NCBI RefSeq assembly: GCF_000247695.1
Contig: NW_004624776.1
Coordinates: forward strand, 13,754,804-13,818,803
Direction: 5' to 3'
Length of the DNA: 64,000 bases
Origin: Heterocephalus glaber
Taxonomy: Eukaryota > Chordata > Mammalia > Rodentia > Bathyergidae
Shown: piece after piece, positions 24,282-35,579 of the stretch
Layout of the letters: every line of letters starts with the position of its first letter
How positions within the stretch are numbered: position 1 is the first letter of the stretch
The notes under the pieces: generated by a model
What the model saw: only the letters and a program-made list of their open reading frames with translations
Told to the model about the DNA's origin: nothing
Database searches by the model: none
Program-made: the position numbers and the translations under genes

Positions 24282-25077
24282 GTCGTTTTCTGTGTATGTG
24301 AGAATAGGAAGTAAGTTGCATTATTGGCTTAATTTGAATTCTTGGGTCTGAACTTCTAATCCTCCAGGGCCATCTTAACTTCTCTCTGTTCTCTGGGCTA
24401 TTATAATCTGTTGAAAAAGCTCCTTGCCAGCTGTTTTCTTCACAAAGCCTGTCCCAAGCTTCCTTGGTGTGGCCTTCCTGCCCCTGTGACCCTGCAGCAC
24501 TGAGTCACTCTTTTATTCCTGTTTCTTGGTACTTTACAGCCCACTTTAGAAGGGAAGAAGACGAGAGTTCCTGTGTCCTCTGCCCGTGCAGTTGTTTCTA
24601 TGTAAACCAAACTCCCTTTTTGCTTACTGGCTGTATTGCATTGAACACAGGCTGGCATTTCAGTGTGACACATGTGAAGTAGTCATGGGTTTTTCTGGTA
24701 TTTGATAATAAAAAATTCTTCCACTTGACATAAAAGAGAGTCTTGAATAGTGGCATTTTTACCCCAGCAGTTTTCCACAACTTACGTACACAAGTTTCAA
24801 GAAATTCAAGGATTCACCATCATATTGATGCAGAACCCGTAACTATCTTTTTTCTTTTTTAGGGCTATGTATTTGCTTTCTTACCTTCAATGTATCATGA
24901 AATGAATTGATGAAAAGAAAATTGTTAGTTTAAAAATAGTTCTTATGTGATCAGCCTTGTCATGGGGCTTACCTTTGCTTTTTTAAATACTGGCAATTGT
25001 TAAAATAATTATCCCCAGATTATGGAGGCTCTTCTGCGGGTAAAACAGCTCAACATCTGCTTTGTTTTCTACTACAG
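24282..25077 (+). other. Unique sequence upstream of the large SPATA13 exon
   Basis: No repeat is recognised. The last bases form a 3' splice site: a pyrimidine-rich run (tttgttttctactacag) ending at 25077. A second AG lies 4 bp downstream (25080-25081). Confidence 0.6.
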
Positions 25078-26778
25078 GCAGTGTTCACCTTGGAGCCCAA
25101 TGCGTGGAGCAGGGATGGAAGCCGGGCTGGTGGCCTGGGCGACGAAGCTCTGGAGTGGGGACCTGATGAGGCAGACGTCCACGCAGGTCTGAGCTGCACT
25201 GCCCTTTGGCCCCAGGTGCCGTGCTCCCAGAACATGACCACGGCCCAGAACGGCCATGGGCCAGGTACTGCAGCACCCTGTTCTGCCTCTGACCTGAAAG
25301 ACCCCAAGATGGTGACGTCGGCGGCGTGTCGGAGTGGTGGGTACAGAAGCGACCCCGAAGCCCCAGAGGCCCGGCTCAGCCCTTCCAAGCTCGTGCGCCT
25401 CTTCTCCGTGAGCCGCAAGCGGGCCAGCGCCGACGCCGAGAGGCCGCGCTCCGTGGTGCTCATGGGGACGTCCTCCACGTGGAACGCCCTGGCCTCCTTC
25501 CGCAAAATGGGATCTTTCAAAAAACTCAAGTCCTCCATCCTTCAAGGGATTCAGAACCGCGAGGCGTCCGAGGCCTCCAAGGAAGACGCATGGGAAGGTG
25601 CCCTGGGGACAGTCGTGCCCAACGGTGCGGCGGTGGTGGCGGTGGGCCCTGGCCCGGACCCGGCCGGTGGCGCCCCCCGGACAGGGGACAGTGGCTCCGA
25701 GGGCTCTGACGAGGACGCCGACGCTGATGCCTTCCAGAGAAGCACGCACCGCTCCCGCAGCATCCGCAGGGCCTACGGCCTGGGCCGCATCAGCCTGCTG
25801 GACCCGGAGAAGCACCTCGCGACGCCGAACCGAGCAGGACCCCTGTCCTCCATCCCACAGGAGCCGGTGCTGGGCGAGGTTCCAGACGCGGAGCCCGCGG
25901 GCCAAGGCGTCGCCGGCCGCAGAAGCAGGAGCACGGACAGCCTGGCCTTCAGGAAGAAGGGCTCCGTCAAGCGGAAGTCCACCTCCAACCTGGCCGACCT
26001 GCGTGCGGCCTGCGAGAAGCCGGCTCCGCCACCGCCACCCCCGCGGATACTGAGCCACTCCTCGGCCGACTTGGAGAAGCTGGGCGGTGCGGAGCAGAGG
26101 GCCAGGCGCTGGAGGAGCCCCCTCGGGGTCAAAGACTTCGACAGGGTCTGGAAGCTCGTGAGCAGCGCGGCAGACGCCACCTGGAAGAGAGAGCGCCCCA
26201 AGAGCGAGGCAGCGCCCCCTGGTGGCGGGGCGGGTCCGCGGCTCCGGCAGCGCAGCCGGCTGCACGAGGACTATTCGCACCGAGCGTCCAGCAGCTGTGA
26301 GCGTGACAGCAGGCGCCCCGGGCCCCGCATGGACGCGGACACTGCCGTGTACCCTCTGGAGGCCGTGGGCCCCTGGGCCTCAGAAGGGGACTATCCCCGC
26401 ACCAGCAGACCCCCGAGTCCGACCAGCACAGAAGCACTGAGCAAAGCTTGCGATGACCCCAGCGCTGGTGGCCAGCTGACCTTTGACCCTGGGCCACCCC
26501 CCACCCCTCCAAGGCCCGTCACACCCAAGCCCCAGAGTCCCCAGAGCCCAGGGCCAACGAGCACCAAGTGTCCCAGCAGTCTCAGTGCACTTTCCCTGAC
26601 CTCAGTGCAGAGTGATGGACGGGCAGAAGACCCTGTCCAAAGGGAGCCAGGGCCCGGGTGCCTCCAGGATTCAGCCCAGGACACACGTGGGGAGGACAGC
26701 AGCAGTGACAGCAGAGGGGGCAGCCACACTCAGCTGAGCCCCAGGGGGGCGGCCAGTCCAGAGGAAAAGAAGGAAGAG
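25078..26778 (+). CDS. SPATA13: SPATA13 (ASEF2), large N-terminal coding exon
   Basis: SPATA13 is a Dbl-family exchange factor that activates Rac1/Cdc42, binds APC, and acts in cell migration and adhesion turnover. This exon encodes only the long-isoform N-terminal region, which has no catalytic domain. The exon is bounded by a 3' splice site at 25077 and a donor GTAAGG at 26779. Two in-frame ATGs are candidates: 25234 (A at -3) and 25309 (A at -3 and G at +4, the stronger context). The frame is open back to the acceptor, so an earlier start in an upstream exon is possible. Counting from 25234 the exon gives 515 residues. Family-like landmarks are SPSKLVRLFSVSRKR at about 49-63, the FRKMGSFKKLKSSI segment at 89-102, HRSRSIRRAYGLGRISLLD at 172-190, KRKSTSNLADLR at 247-258, a six-proline run at 265-270, DFDRVWKLVS at 301-310 and proline-rich TPPRPVTPKPQSPQSPGP at 424-441. 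It is mostly basic, Ser- and Pro-rich and likely disordered. It ends in phase 0 at Glu-Glu. Confidence 0.93.
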
Positions 26779-26967
26779 GTAAGGGCCCAGGCGGGGTCCC
26801 TCTGTGACTTGCTAGTGACCCTGCTGTGGGAGGGTTGCTGGCCCAGTGTGGCCTTCATCCTTCAGCTGCTGTTGTTACTGGTGACCCTGTCATGTCTCAG
26901 TTATTACTTGGGGTGGGAGTTGTTTAGCTGCAACTTACCAAATTCAGAAGTAATTCCCATCTTTTGA
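26779..26967 (+). other. Open read-through extension of the large exon into the intron
   Basis: The SPATA13 frame stays open for 62 codons past the splice donor, to a TGA at 26965-26967. The added peptide includes a strongly hydrophobic stretch (about 26851-26916, core VAFILQLLLLLVTL) flanked by Trp and Cys residues. If the donor were skipped, the product from the ATG at 25234 would have 577 residues with a membrane-segment-like tail. Whether such a transcript exists cannot be told from sequence. Confidence 0.5.
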
Positions 26968-27159
26968 AGTGAGTTGTTAATGTCTGAAATTCCTTGAGAT
27001 AACATACAGCACTGAAAAGATAATTGAATATCTACTATGTGCTAGATTCTGAGGGGCTGGTGGATTCCATGCGTCTGTTAGAGGTTCTCCCATTTTCATT
27101 TTTGAACCAATTTCTATTACCCATATCTTTTTATTTTAAAATGTTTCTATATCCTTTCC

Positions 27160-27165
27160 AATAAA
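27160..27165 (+). promoter_or_regulatory. AATAAA hexamer downstream of the read-through stop
   Basis: A canonical polyadenylation hexamer lies about 190 bp beyond the read-through stop, inside the intron. Such hexamers occur often by chance in AT-rich DNA, so use is unproven. Confidence 0.3.
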
Positions 27166-27989
27166 ACCCTTATAAATGAAATCATTTGAGTTAAGAGACT
27201 ACTACAGGTCCTAGATATGTTTTATTTCCTAGGAATGAATTAGAAATGTTCAGTTCTGTGCCTGTCAACCATGAACGATGCCTGTATATTAAAGAGATTT
27301 TTATGCTAGTCATTATACTTATTTTTAGTCAATTTTTAAAGCATCTCATGAATTGAATCAGCTAATAACTGCCAAAGCTAGAAGAACAATGTTCTTTTCA
27401 CATCCCATCAAGCAGCCAGACAGCTTTGCATTACTATATAATTGTCACTTTATAAATGCATTCAATAATATTACCTTACATAGGTGAAAAATGAGGAAAT
27501 GCATCCATGTGTACATATTGCAAATTATTCTTCACATAACTCACTAGACTATTTTACAGGTGTGAATTGGTACTTGCCATAGAAAATAATCCCCTTCCCA
27601 CTAGTCACCTGATATGACTTCAGTTTTATCTAACACCTGTATATGAGTGATTGCACTGCTTGTTTTGCAAACTCAGAAACCAGGACAGCCTGTGTTTGAC
27701 CTTTGCTATCCAGAGAAATCTAGGCAGTAGAACTTTCCAGAAAGACCTAAGAAGTAGAATTTTTGCAGGGTGCTTTTCAAGAGATCAAACCAGTTTAAAG
27801 AACTGCTGGTATTTGGGATCCCTGGTGTGGAGATCTGAGGGCCAGTCTGTCTTTTGGAGCTTCCGAATACTGGTCACCATTTGCTCATTTGCATATTTTG
27901 AAAACTTCCTGTGACACAGCTGTCAGACAGAACTAGTTACCCACTTTGGGTAAGAGTTCCAGTTCTTCAGGCTCTGGTTTTTCATTGCC

Positions 27990-28130
27990 CCAAACCTTCA
28001 CTCAATCCTGGGTATATTCATCAGCTTTGCATCCTTGTAACAAAATACCTGACACAGGCATTATCATGTAAAGAGAGGTTCCTCAGAGTTCTTAGGTATT
28101 ACATCAGTCTTCCTTTTGCATCTGTAATGG
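27990..28130 (-). mobile_element. Possible MaLR LTR fragment, antisense
   Basis: 'ttgtaacaaaatacctgaca' and the following 'gtaaagagaggttcctcaga' resemble the antisense start of a MaLR LTR. Short and uncertain. Confidence 0.35.
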
Positions 28131-28146
28131 AAATAACAGAAATAGA

Positions 28147-28222
28147 GAGAAATAGAGGCTGGGGAGATAGCTTAGCGGTAGAGCACTTGCCCAGAGTGCT
28201 TGAGGATCCCCAGCACTGGGGG
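28147..28222 (+). mobile_element. ID SINE
   Basis: aggctggggagatagcttag, tagagcacttgcccag, gatccccagcactgg; the anticodon-side segment is partly deleted. Confidence 0.85.
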
Positions 28223-28892
28223 AGGGGGTGATGGTTTTACCCAGTTTGCATTTTATATATTGGGAATCTTTAATGTTACTTGCAGAGAAGTGCTTTTAAA
28301 ATGTAACCTGAAGCCTTCACTTTAGTTTTGACATTGAGAAACCAATACAAACAAAATGAAACAAAATGCAAAATTCAAGAATGTTGACCTTCACGAGTTA
28401 AAGGCAGTTTTTATCTATTTTATACAGTATTACACAAAATTAAACTGTAGCTTTCACTATAATTTCAGTTGCACTGTGTTATTTGTTATTTAGTCCTTTC
28501 CAGTATTGTTATACTTACAAGTTTAAATTTAAGCTCTGTTTTTATGGTAGAATGAAAAGATTGAAATCCATATGCACTATGGTATTATTCCTAAATAAAT
28601 ATTATAAGACACTTTGAATAGAAAGAATAATTTTATTTGGAATCATTTACTTATAATATACCACCCTAAAAATGACATCATCTTCAGAAAATTGTAAGCA
28701 GTTTAACAAAATTGTGTGTTGCTGCCATGCTACTGGGAAGACTGTTGTGCTACTTTCACTAATAAAGCATGGTCTGCTCCTGCCACCTAGGGGTCAGCTT
28801 TGGTCTGAGAACAGTGATCTATTGAACAGGTCCCTGAAATTGTTTCCTGGTTGATACAGTTTGAGAACTGGGTTTTAAATTAGCAGTAGAGT

Positions 28893-29112
28893 CAGGAGTG
28901 GTGGCACACACCTGTAATCCCAATACTCAGGAGGCTGAGGCAGGAGGATTGCTGCAAGTCCGAGGCCATCCAGGACTCCATAGTGAGTTCAAGGACAGCC
29001 TGAACTACACAGGGAGACCCTGTCTCAAACAAACAAACAAATATACAAACAAGTAGTAGAGCACTTGCCTAGAATGTACAGGGTCCCGGGTTCCATCCCC
29101 AGCACTGAAAAA
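28893..29112 (+). mobile_element. B1 plus ID compound SINE
   Basis: A B1 body (caggagtggtggcacacacc to gaccctgtctcaaacaaac) is joined through an A/C-rich linker to an ID half (gtagtagagcacttgcctag to ccatccccagcactga). Confidence 0.92.
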
Positions 29113-29329
29113 AAAGAAAACAGTTTGGTGTTTACTTATTGACATTACAGAACTGTCTGTTCCTTAGGAGTTGAGAGTACTATTGCAGGTTTTCCAGAAG
29201 GGACCCTGTCTCTCCATGAATGCAGTTAGTGTCCTTTTCCAGGGAGTTTTGGTAAGCTGTAGCCTTTGGAGAAATGATTCTAGTTTGATGGGACTCAGGG
29301 TTTGCCATTCAAAAGATACCTAACCTGGC

Positions 29330-29439
29330 TGGGTGTGGTGGTGCATGCCTGTAATCCCAGCACTTGGGAGGCTGAAGCATGGGATCCCTGCAAGATTGAG
29401 GCCAGCCTGGACCACATAGTGAGACCTTGTCTCAAAAAA
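29330..29439 (+). mobile_element. B1 SINE with target duplication
   Basis: ggctgggtgtggtggtgcat to ccttgtctcaaaaaaa. The word aaagatacctaacctg lies on both sides, a clean target-site duplication. Confidence 0.94.
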
Positions 29440-29590
29440 AGATACCTAACCTGAGCAGGCTAGGGAGACTTGAGCTTCTCTTGGCCTCAGTTTCCCTCAG
29501 GTTTGAATGTGGAATACCTGTCTCTGCCTCACAGGGTAATAAGAACCAATAGGATTGTGCTTGTTACACACTTAGCCTAGCATTTTAACA
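29440..29590 (+). repeat. Possible MIR remnant
   Basis: 'ttggcctcagtttccctcag', 'tctgcctcacagggtaata' and 'cacacttagcctagca' follow the MIR 3' half order. Confidence 0.5.
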
Positions 29591-29681
29591 CTGGTGCCAC
29601 TGTGGTTTTCACTCCTTTAGATAATTTGTTCTCCTAGGTTCACCTGATTTCCTTTATTTGTTGTTGTTTGCTTGTTTGTGT

Positions 29682-29789
29682 TTTTGAGACAGGGTCTTGC
29701 TTTTTAATTCAGACTGGCCTCAGACTCACAGAGATTCTTCTGTTTCAGCTTCCCAAGTGCTGGAATTATAGGTGTGTGCACCTGGCTGA
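29682..29789 (-). mobile_element. B1 SINE, partial
   Basis: gagacagggtcttgcttttt, then ttcccaagtgctggaattat and gtgtgtgcacctggctga. Confidence 0.88.
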
Positions 29790-29979
29790 CCTGACTTATG
29801 ACAAATGGTGGGTTAAAGACCATTTTTTTTCCAGAACTTAAAAAAATATGTATACATATGCAATGTCCTGTTAGAGTTTTACAAGGGATTGAGATAACCA
29901 ACATGGTCCCACATGAATTTTTTTAATGTGCAGGAGTGAAGTTCCAGCATATCCTAACACTGATATGTTCATTCAGGAG

Positions 29980-32000
29980 TGAATACCAAACCAAATTTGT
30001 TGAGCATCTACCAAATGGAAGAGACCAGTTAGGAGCAGCTTGATAAGGAATTTGGGTGATATCAACAAGACTGCACAGGAGCTCAGATGTATATAAATCA
30101 CAGAACTGTGGAGAATGGGATTAATCCCAGAAAAGAGGTAAAGCAAAATACTGTAAGTTTCAGAAGAGCTGCAGTTCTCACCCAGCTGTACCAAGTGGGT
30201 ACCATTCAGTGAAGGCTTAACAAGGGATCAACAAGTCCATTTCCAAGAAGTGGGATTTCCCGAAGATAGCTACAAAGAAGACAAGGGGGTTTCAGGCAGG
30301 TGCAGTAGCTGGGCAGATGCACAAATACAGAGAACAGGAACTAGCACAGTTTGGTTTGATGTAGTGGAATAATCTAAGTTAAGATGATATCTTTAAGTCT
30401 AGGTCACAAACACTGGAATTCCAGTGCAAAGAATCTATTTAGTACTTGATAAAAACTGAGGGTCCAAGAACATTTATAAGCAGAGACAAACCAGGTTCAG
30501 AACTGTGTTCTGGAGAAATTAATTGACCACGTGTAGAGAAAATAATTGAGAAGAAAAGTGACCAGTAGGGAAGCTTATCCAAGAGTTTATTGCCAAATAG
30601 TCCAGAAGCAATAAGCCCTAAAAGGTAGGGGTGGACATGGAGTATGTCAGGAAGGTACAGGAGTGAATAAGACTGGAAAGCAGAGAACACCTAACACATA
30701 GCCGCATTCCCTGTCGGTCAGCATCTGCTCTGTGCTAGATGGAAAGAGTTTAAAAATGCAGCAAAGCTGTTCTTATCCCCCTAGGGTCATAGTCTCCATG
30801 GTAGCCTGAATGTGTGCAGATTAGTGTGATAATAGTGATAAGGGCACCTCGTGAGAATATGCAAAGTGCCAGGGGCCAGCAGAGATGGAATTAATAACTC
30901 TAGGACAGAAGTGACTGAATTGGGTAGGGACAGCTGAGTGGAGTCTTGGAGGAAGGGAAGGGGAAGGGACACAGGGAGCAGCAGTTGAGGAAAAGATCAA
31001 CCTTCTAGGCTGATGGGAGGAATGTGGAAGAGGCAGGTACCTCTCCTGGGCCACAGCATTGCAACTTTCTAGGTCTCTGTTTTTTCTATCCCTCATTTTC
31101 ATCACCTATAAACTCGGGGCAATGAAAGTCCCTACTGCATGGGGTTGTGAAGGTGAAATGAGCCCATGTGTTGTTGGGGCTTGTATCTAGAGGTCCCCGC
31201 AAAGCTTCATGAAGTCATAGGTGGGGCTTTTCGGAGGTGTCTGGATCTACGGTGTGTGATTCGGGGATCAAAGATGGTGGAATTGGTTCATGGTGCAATG
31301 CTAGGATTAAGGGCGGGTAGGCTGTATAAAATATAAGAGACAGAAGGAGGGCTGCTGTTGTCATTGCTTGTTGCTTGTTGCTTGCTGCTTGCTACTTCAC
31401 TGTTGGCTGCCTGCCCTGCTTTGTTATGGACTGTTTCTCCTCTGCCATGCCACCCTGCCTTGGAGCCAGCTGATTATGGATTGAAACCTCTACAAACTGT
31501 GAGCAAAATAAGCCTTTCCTCCTTTAACTTTGAGTGTTGGGCATTTTGTCTCAGCAATGAGAAAAATGAGACATGCATATAGCCGCACACTTAAGTATGC
31601 TTGCAAGAGTCCAGCAAAATGACTAATCTGTTGTGCTCAGAGAACTGCAGATTTGTCACAGAACTTTTGTATGGAGTGGATGGGTGGAGAAGCAGGAGAT
31701 AAGATTGGTCTGGTCATGATCAGGAAGGGCCTTGCATGGACTTGTGGACTTGGGACTTTACCCTGCCGGCAGTGCAGAGGCAGGAGAATGTTTGAGCAGT
31801 GACCACAGAGGACCGTGTCCAGGCTGAAGCTGATTGGGCTAGCTGGGATGAGCAGGTTGGACGGGGTAGTCAGGAGGAGCTGGGGACCCCCTAGTCCATG
31901 GGCCCTGAGACCTGTATTAAAGCTATGGAAGTAGAAAGGAAAGAGTCAGTTCCAAAAGTCTCAGTTTATATTTTCAGCGAGTGTGTGGATGTTTCGGGGA
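29980..32000 (+). repeat. Possible L2 LINE remnants with an intervening LTR
   Basis: Low-complexity-free blocks at about 30000-30420, 30690-30980 and 31690-31990 carry L2-like phrases ('gttgagcatctacc', 'gggccttgcatggactt', 'gagcagtgacc', 'ctagctgggatgagcagg'). Assignment is by pattern memory and no ORF survives. A MIR-like piece lies at about 31060-31165. Confidence 0.4.
31170..31580 (+). mobile_element. MaLR-type LTR
   Basis: It begins near tgttggggcttgtatctaga and contains a (TTGC)n-like stretch 'cattgcttgttgcttgttgc', then 'gattatggattgaaacctct', 'gagcaaaataagcctttcc' and 'cagcaatgagaaaaatgag'. The second half parallels the LTR at 9947-10290. Confidence 0.72.
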
Positions 32001-32469
32001 AGAGGTAAAGACAACCGGTGATGGAGGGGTTGAGGGGGCAGTGTTGGGAGAGAGAAAGGAGAGAACTTTAGTGGCACTGCAAGCTATGTCTCTAAAATAA
32101 AACCTCTCCGTCTGCAGCCATGGAATAATCCAGGAAACGGATGGAGGCTAACATTAGGCCTGTTTGGGGGGGTCTAATGAATGATTATGGAGTTCTGCGG
32201 TGGCGGTGGATACCTGATGTATGATGATAGCTCCAAGGGTCAACATACTGCTGTGTGTGCTTTAATCAGAGGCACGGATCCATGACACAGTTGTGGCTCT
32301 TCATAGATCACTTAGACATTACTTTGTGGGCTGCACAAATAGCTAGTTGGAAGATTTAAACAGTGTAAAAGTTATCCATAGGTATTTTACAGAGCCATTC
32401 CTAGAACAAAGGCAATGCTACCCCATTTATAGAAATAAATGTAATGACCCTGGAAGTCTGCCCAAGATC

Positions 32470-32557
32470 CTGTTCCCCATGGTGGTGGGGACTGAACTCA
32501 TAGCCTCATGATTGCGAGGCAGGTGTTCTACCATGGGCCTGCATGCCCAGCCTCTGC
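32470..32557 (-). mobile_element. ID SINE, diverged
   Basis: ggggactgaactcatagcct, then gcgaggcaggtgttctacca. Confidence 0.75.
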
Positions 32558-32574
32558 CCAAGATTAGTTTTAAG

Positions 32575-33045
32575 GAGTACACTTTACATGACATCAGATT
32601 CACCCATCATAAGTTTTCTTTCTCTTGGGTGGATATCTAGGAGTCGAGTTGCTGGAACATAGAACTTTGTGTAACCAGTCAAGGCACTGCAAAAGTGTTT
32701 TTCCACAATGGCTGTGGCGTTTTAGAATCCCACCAGCAATGTAGGAGGGTGCCATCCTTCCACATCTGTACCCAGACTTGGTGTTGACAGTATTGTAAAT
32801 TCTGACCCTTCTAGTGGGTGTTTAGTGAGGTTTCACTTTGGCCTTGACATTTCCCTACTGACTAATGGTGTTGAGCAGCTTTTCATATACTTATCAATCA
32901 TTCGTATGTCTTAATTTTGTGGAGTATCTGTCGAACCTTTGGCTTCTAAGTGTATTGCATTGTTTGTCTTTTTATTATTGAGCTGTTAAATTTTCTTTAC
33001 ATATTCCTGATACACCTCTTTTATACATCTTTTATCTGATATATG
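32575..33045 (-). mobile_element. Ancient L1M fragment, antisense
   Basis: 'tctcttgggtggatatctag', 'aagtgtttttccacaatggc' and 'gaatcccaccagcaatgtag' are standard antisense L1 ORF2-end phrases. Confidence 0.78.
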
Positions 33046-33049
33046 ATGC

Positions 33050-33495
33050 CTTAGATTTCTCCAGAGAAACATAACCAATATGGATGTATATGAAATTCAT
33101 CGTGGGAATTGGCTGGCGGCCCTGTGGGGCCAAGTCCCACAATCTGCCCTTGCAGGCTGGAGACCCAGGAAAGCCAGTGGTGCTTCAGTCTGAGTCTGAA
33201 GGCCTGAGAACTAGGCAGGGGTGTGAGGAGCTGGTGTAAGGTCCAGGAGCCAGATGTCCCGGGGCAGAAGGAAATGGATGACCCATAGCCACTAGAGAAG
33301 GGAATATCCCTTTCTAGGGGCTTTTTGTTCTGTTTGGGCCATCAGCGGCTGAGCTAATGCCTGCCCATACTGGTGAGAATGCATCTTTTTTAACAGTCTC
33401 TTCCTGAGATCCTTCCAAGACACACCCAGAAGTGATGTTTCACTGAATGGTCACCCCGTAGCCCAGTCAAGGTGACACACAAAAGCAACTGTCAT
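33050..33495 (-). mobile_element. Ancient LTR or L1 3'UTR-like fragment, antisense
   Basis: 'ttctccagagaaacataacc', 'aagtcccacaatctgccctt', 'gctggagacccaggaaagcc' and 'gacacacccagaagtgatg' form a known mammalian repeat pattern, but I cannot assign it firmly to MaLR or L1M. Confidence 0.5.
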
Positions 33496-33580
33496 ATATG
33501 AATTACAAATATATTTCCACAGTTTGGTTTTCATTTTTATTTTTTATATCATATCTTTCAGAGAGTTAAAGTTTGTAGGG

Positions 33581-33898
33581 TTTTTTTGCTTTGTTGTTTT
33601 CCTTTGGTGTGTGGTGCTGACAACAAACCTAGGACCTGGAGTATGCTAAGCAAGTGCTGTACCACTGAGCTATATCCCCAAACGCATTTCTTTTCTTTTG
33701 CTTTGCTTTGTTTAGTTTGCTCATTGGTTTTTGCCACACCGGGGGTTGAACTAGAGCCTTCACACTGAGCTACATCCCCATCCCTTTTTATTTTTTGTTC
33801 TGAGACGGGGTCTTGCCAAGTTGCGGAGTTACCTAGCCTGGGCTCAAATTTGTGATCCTCCTGCCTCAGCCACCAGAGTGCTAGGGTTACAAATGCAT
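33581..33898 (-). mobile_element. ID SINE next to a B1-ID dimer
   Basis: The first element (33581-33682) ends gtaccactgagctatatccc. The second (33724-33898) shows an ID half with gagctacatccccatccc and a B1 half with gagacggggtcttgccaagt and gatcctcctgcctcagccac. Confidence 0.85.
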
Positions 33899-33929
33899 GA
33901 AGTTTCTAGCTTTTGTTGTTCTTATTGTT

Positions 33930-35530
33930 GTTTTTCATTTTACTGATACATTTTAGGTATACAATATGTTGACATTCATTATTGGGAGTTTGTACCTTTA
34001 CATGATGTATCTTGGTTCTTATTTTTTCCCCCCTTCCCCTGCCCTCCCTTCAACCCCTCCAACCCTCCCTATTTACAAAGACTTTGTTTCCATTTTTTCA
34101 TTTTCTCATATTGATTCCATTCCCTTCTTTCCTTTCCCCCACCCCTTCCACTTCCCCTTCCGCTTTCCCCCTTTTCTTCCTATTTCACATTATCTACTAT
34201 ACCTTTTAGTCCATATTTATACTTTTAGTTTCTCACACTAGAGAAACTATTCAGTATTTATACATGTTTGTCCTATTTATTTCACTTAAGAGTATCGCTT
34301 CAATGTGCATCCATTTAGCTATAAATGTCTCTAATTTCTCATTTTTTATGGCTGAGTAGTACTCCATTTTATTTAAAAAACCACATTTTCTTTATCCAGT
34401 CACCAGTTGATCGGGAATTGGTCTGCTTCCAAGTTTTAGCTATTACAAATTGTACTGCTATGAACATGGGTGCACATATATCACTGTGGTATGATTCTTT
34501 TAATTCTTTGGGGAAGATTCCCAGCAGAATAGCTGGGTCAAATGGGACTTCCAGTCCTAGTTCTTTGAGGTATCTCCATACTGATTTCCACAGTGGTTGC
34601 ACCAGTCTACACTCCCACCAGCAGTGGAGCAAGGGTCCTCTTTCCCCACAGCCCAGCCAGCATTTGTTATTGGTCGATTTCATGATAGCAGCCATTCTTT
34701 CTGGAGTGAGGTGGAATCTCAGTGTTGTTTTCATTTGCATCTCTCAAATGACCAGTGATGTTGAACATTTTTTCATATGTTTATTTGCTTTTTGTACTTT
34801 TTTGTCTGAGAAATGTCTGTTCATTTCAGATACCTATTTTTGGATTGGGTCTTTAAATTTGGGAGGTCTGATTTTTTTAAGTTCTTTTTATATTCTAGAT
34901 AGTAGACCTTTGTCTGAGGAACAGCAGGTGAAAATTATTTCCCCCATTGTGGGTTGTCTCTTCACACTGCTGGTGGTTTCTCTTGCTGTGCAGAAACTTT
35001 TTAGTAAGAAGAGATCCCACTTGTTGATTATTTGTGCTAGTTCACAGGCAACTGAGGTTTTGTTCATAAAATCTTTTCCTACACCAGTGTCTTCAAGATT
35101 TCTAACTAACCTCTGTTCCAGCCAGTTCAGCATTTCTATTTTAATATTTAGATCTTTAATCCATTTTGATTTTAGTTTAGTACATGGTGAGAGATATAGG
35201 TCTAGTTTTAATCTTTGGCAAATTGGCCAATTTTTCCAGCACCATTTATTAAAGAAGCTATTTTTTCTCTAGTGAGGGTGTTTGACTCCTTTGTCAAAGA
35301 TGAGGTGGCTGAGTGTGTCTGGAGTTGTTTCTGCATCTTCTAATCTGTTCCACTGGTCCTCAGGTCTGTTTCTTTGCCAGTACCATGCTGTTTTTATCAC
35401 AGTAGCTTTATAGTATAGTTTCAAGTTGGGGGTTGTGATACCTCCTGCCATGTCTCTGTTGCCTAGAATTGCTTTTGCTCTTCTGGGTCTCTTCTTGTTC
35501 CAAATGAATTTTTAGATTGTTTTCTCAAGG
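33930..35530 (-). mobile_element. 5'-truncated L1, antisense: 3'UTR and ORF2 C-terminal part
   Basis: Its pyrimidine-rich 33960-34200 is the reverse complement of the L1 3'UTR type seen at 17601-17894 (shared atacctaaaatgta core). Minus-strand coding similarity runs from about 35450 to 34369 and includes the Cys-rich end of ORF2 (CWLGCGERGPLLHCWWEC). A 123-residue minus-strand frame survives (34740-34369), but the rest is frameshifted, so the copy is dead. Confidence 0.9.
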
Positions 35531-35579
35531 TCTGTGAAGTATGCTGCTGGGATAAAATTTCTAGTTTTGATGAAAGCTC

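Noticed and set aside
23690..24351. Overlapping ORFs of 100-195 codons on both strands
   Set aside because: They run through the minisatellite and the N gap; openness follows from a stop-free repeat unit, not from a gene.
25072..26280. 402-codon antisense open frame opposite the large SPATA13 exon
   Set aside because: It mirrors a GC-rich coding exon, shows low-complexity composition, and the plus-strand frame has recognisable SPATA13 sequence with matching splice sites.
34325..35272. 315-codon plus-strand ORF
   Set aside because: It is the antisense shadow of L1 ORF2; the minus strand reads as the L1 C-terminal region.
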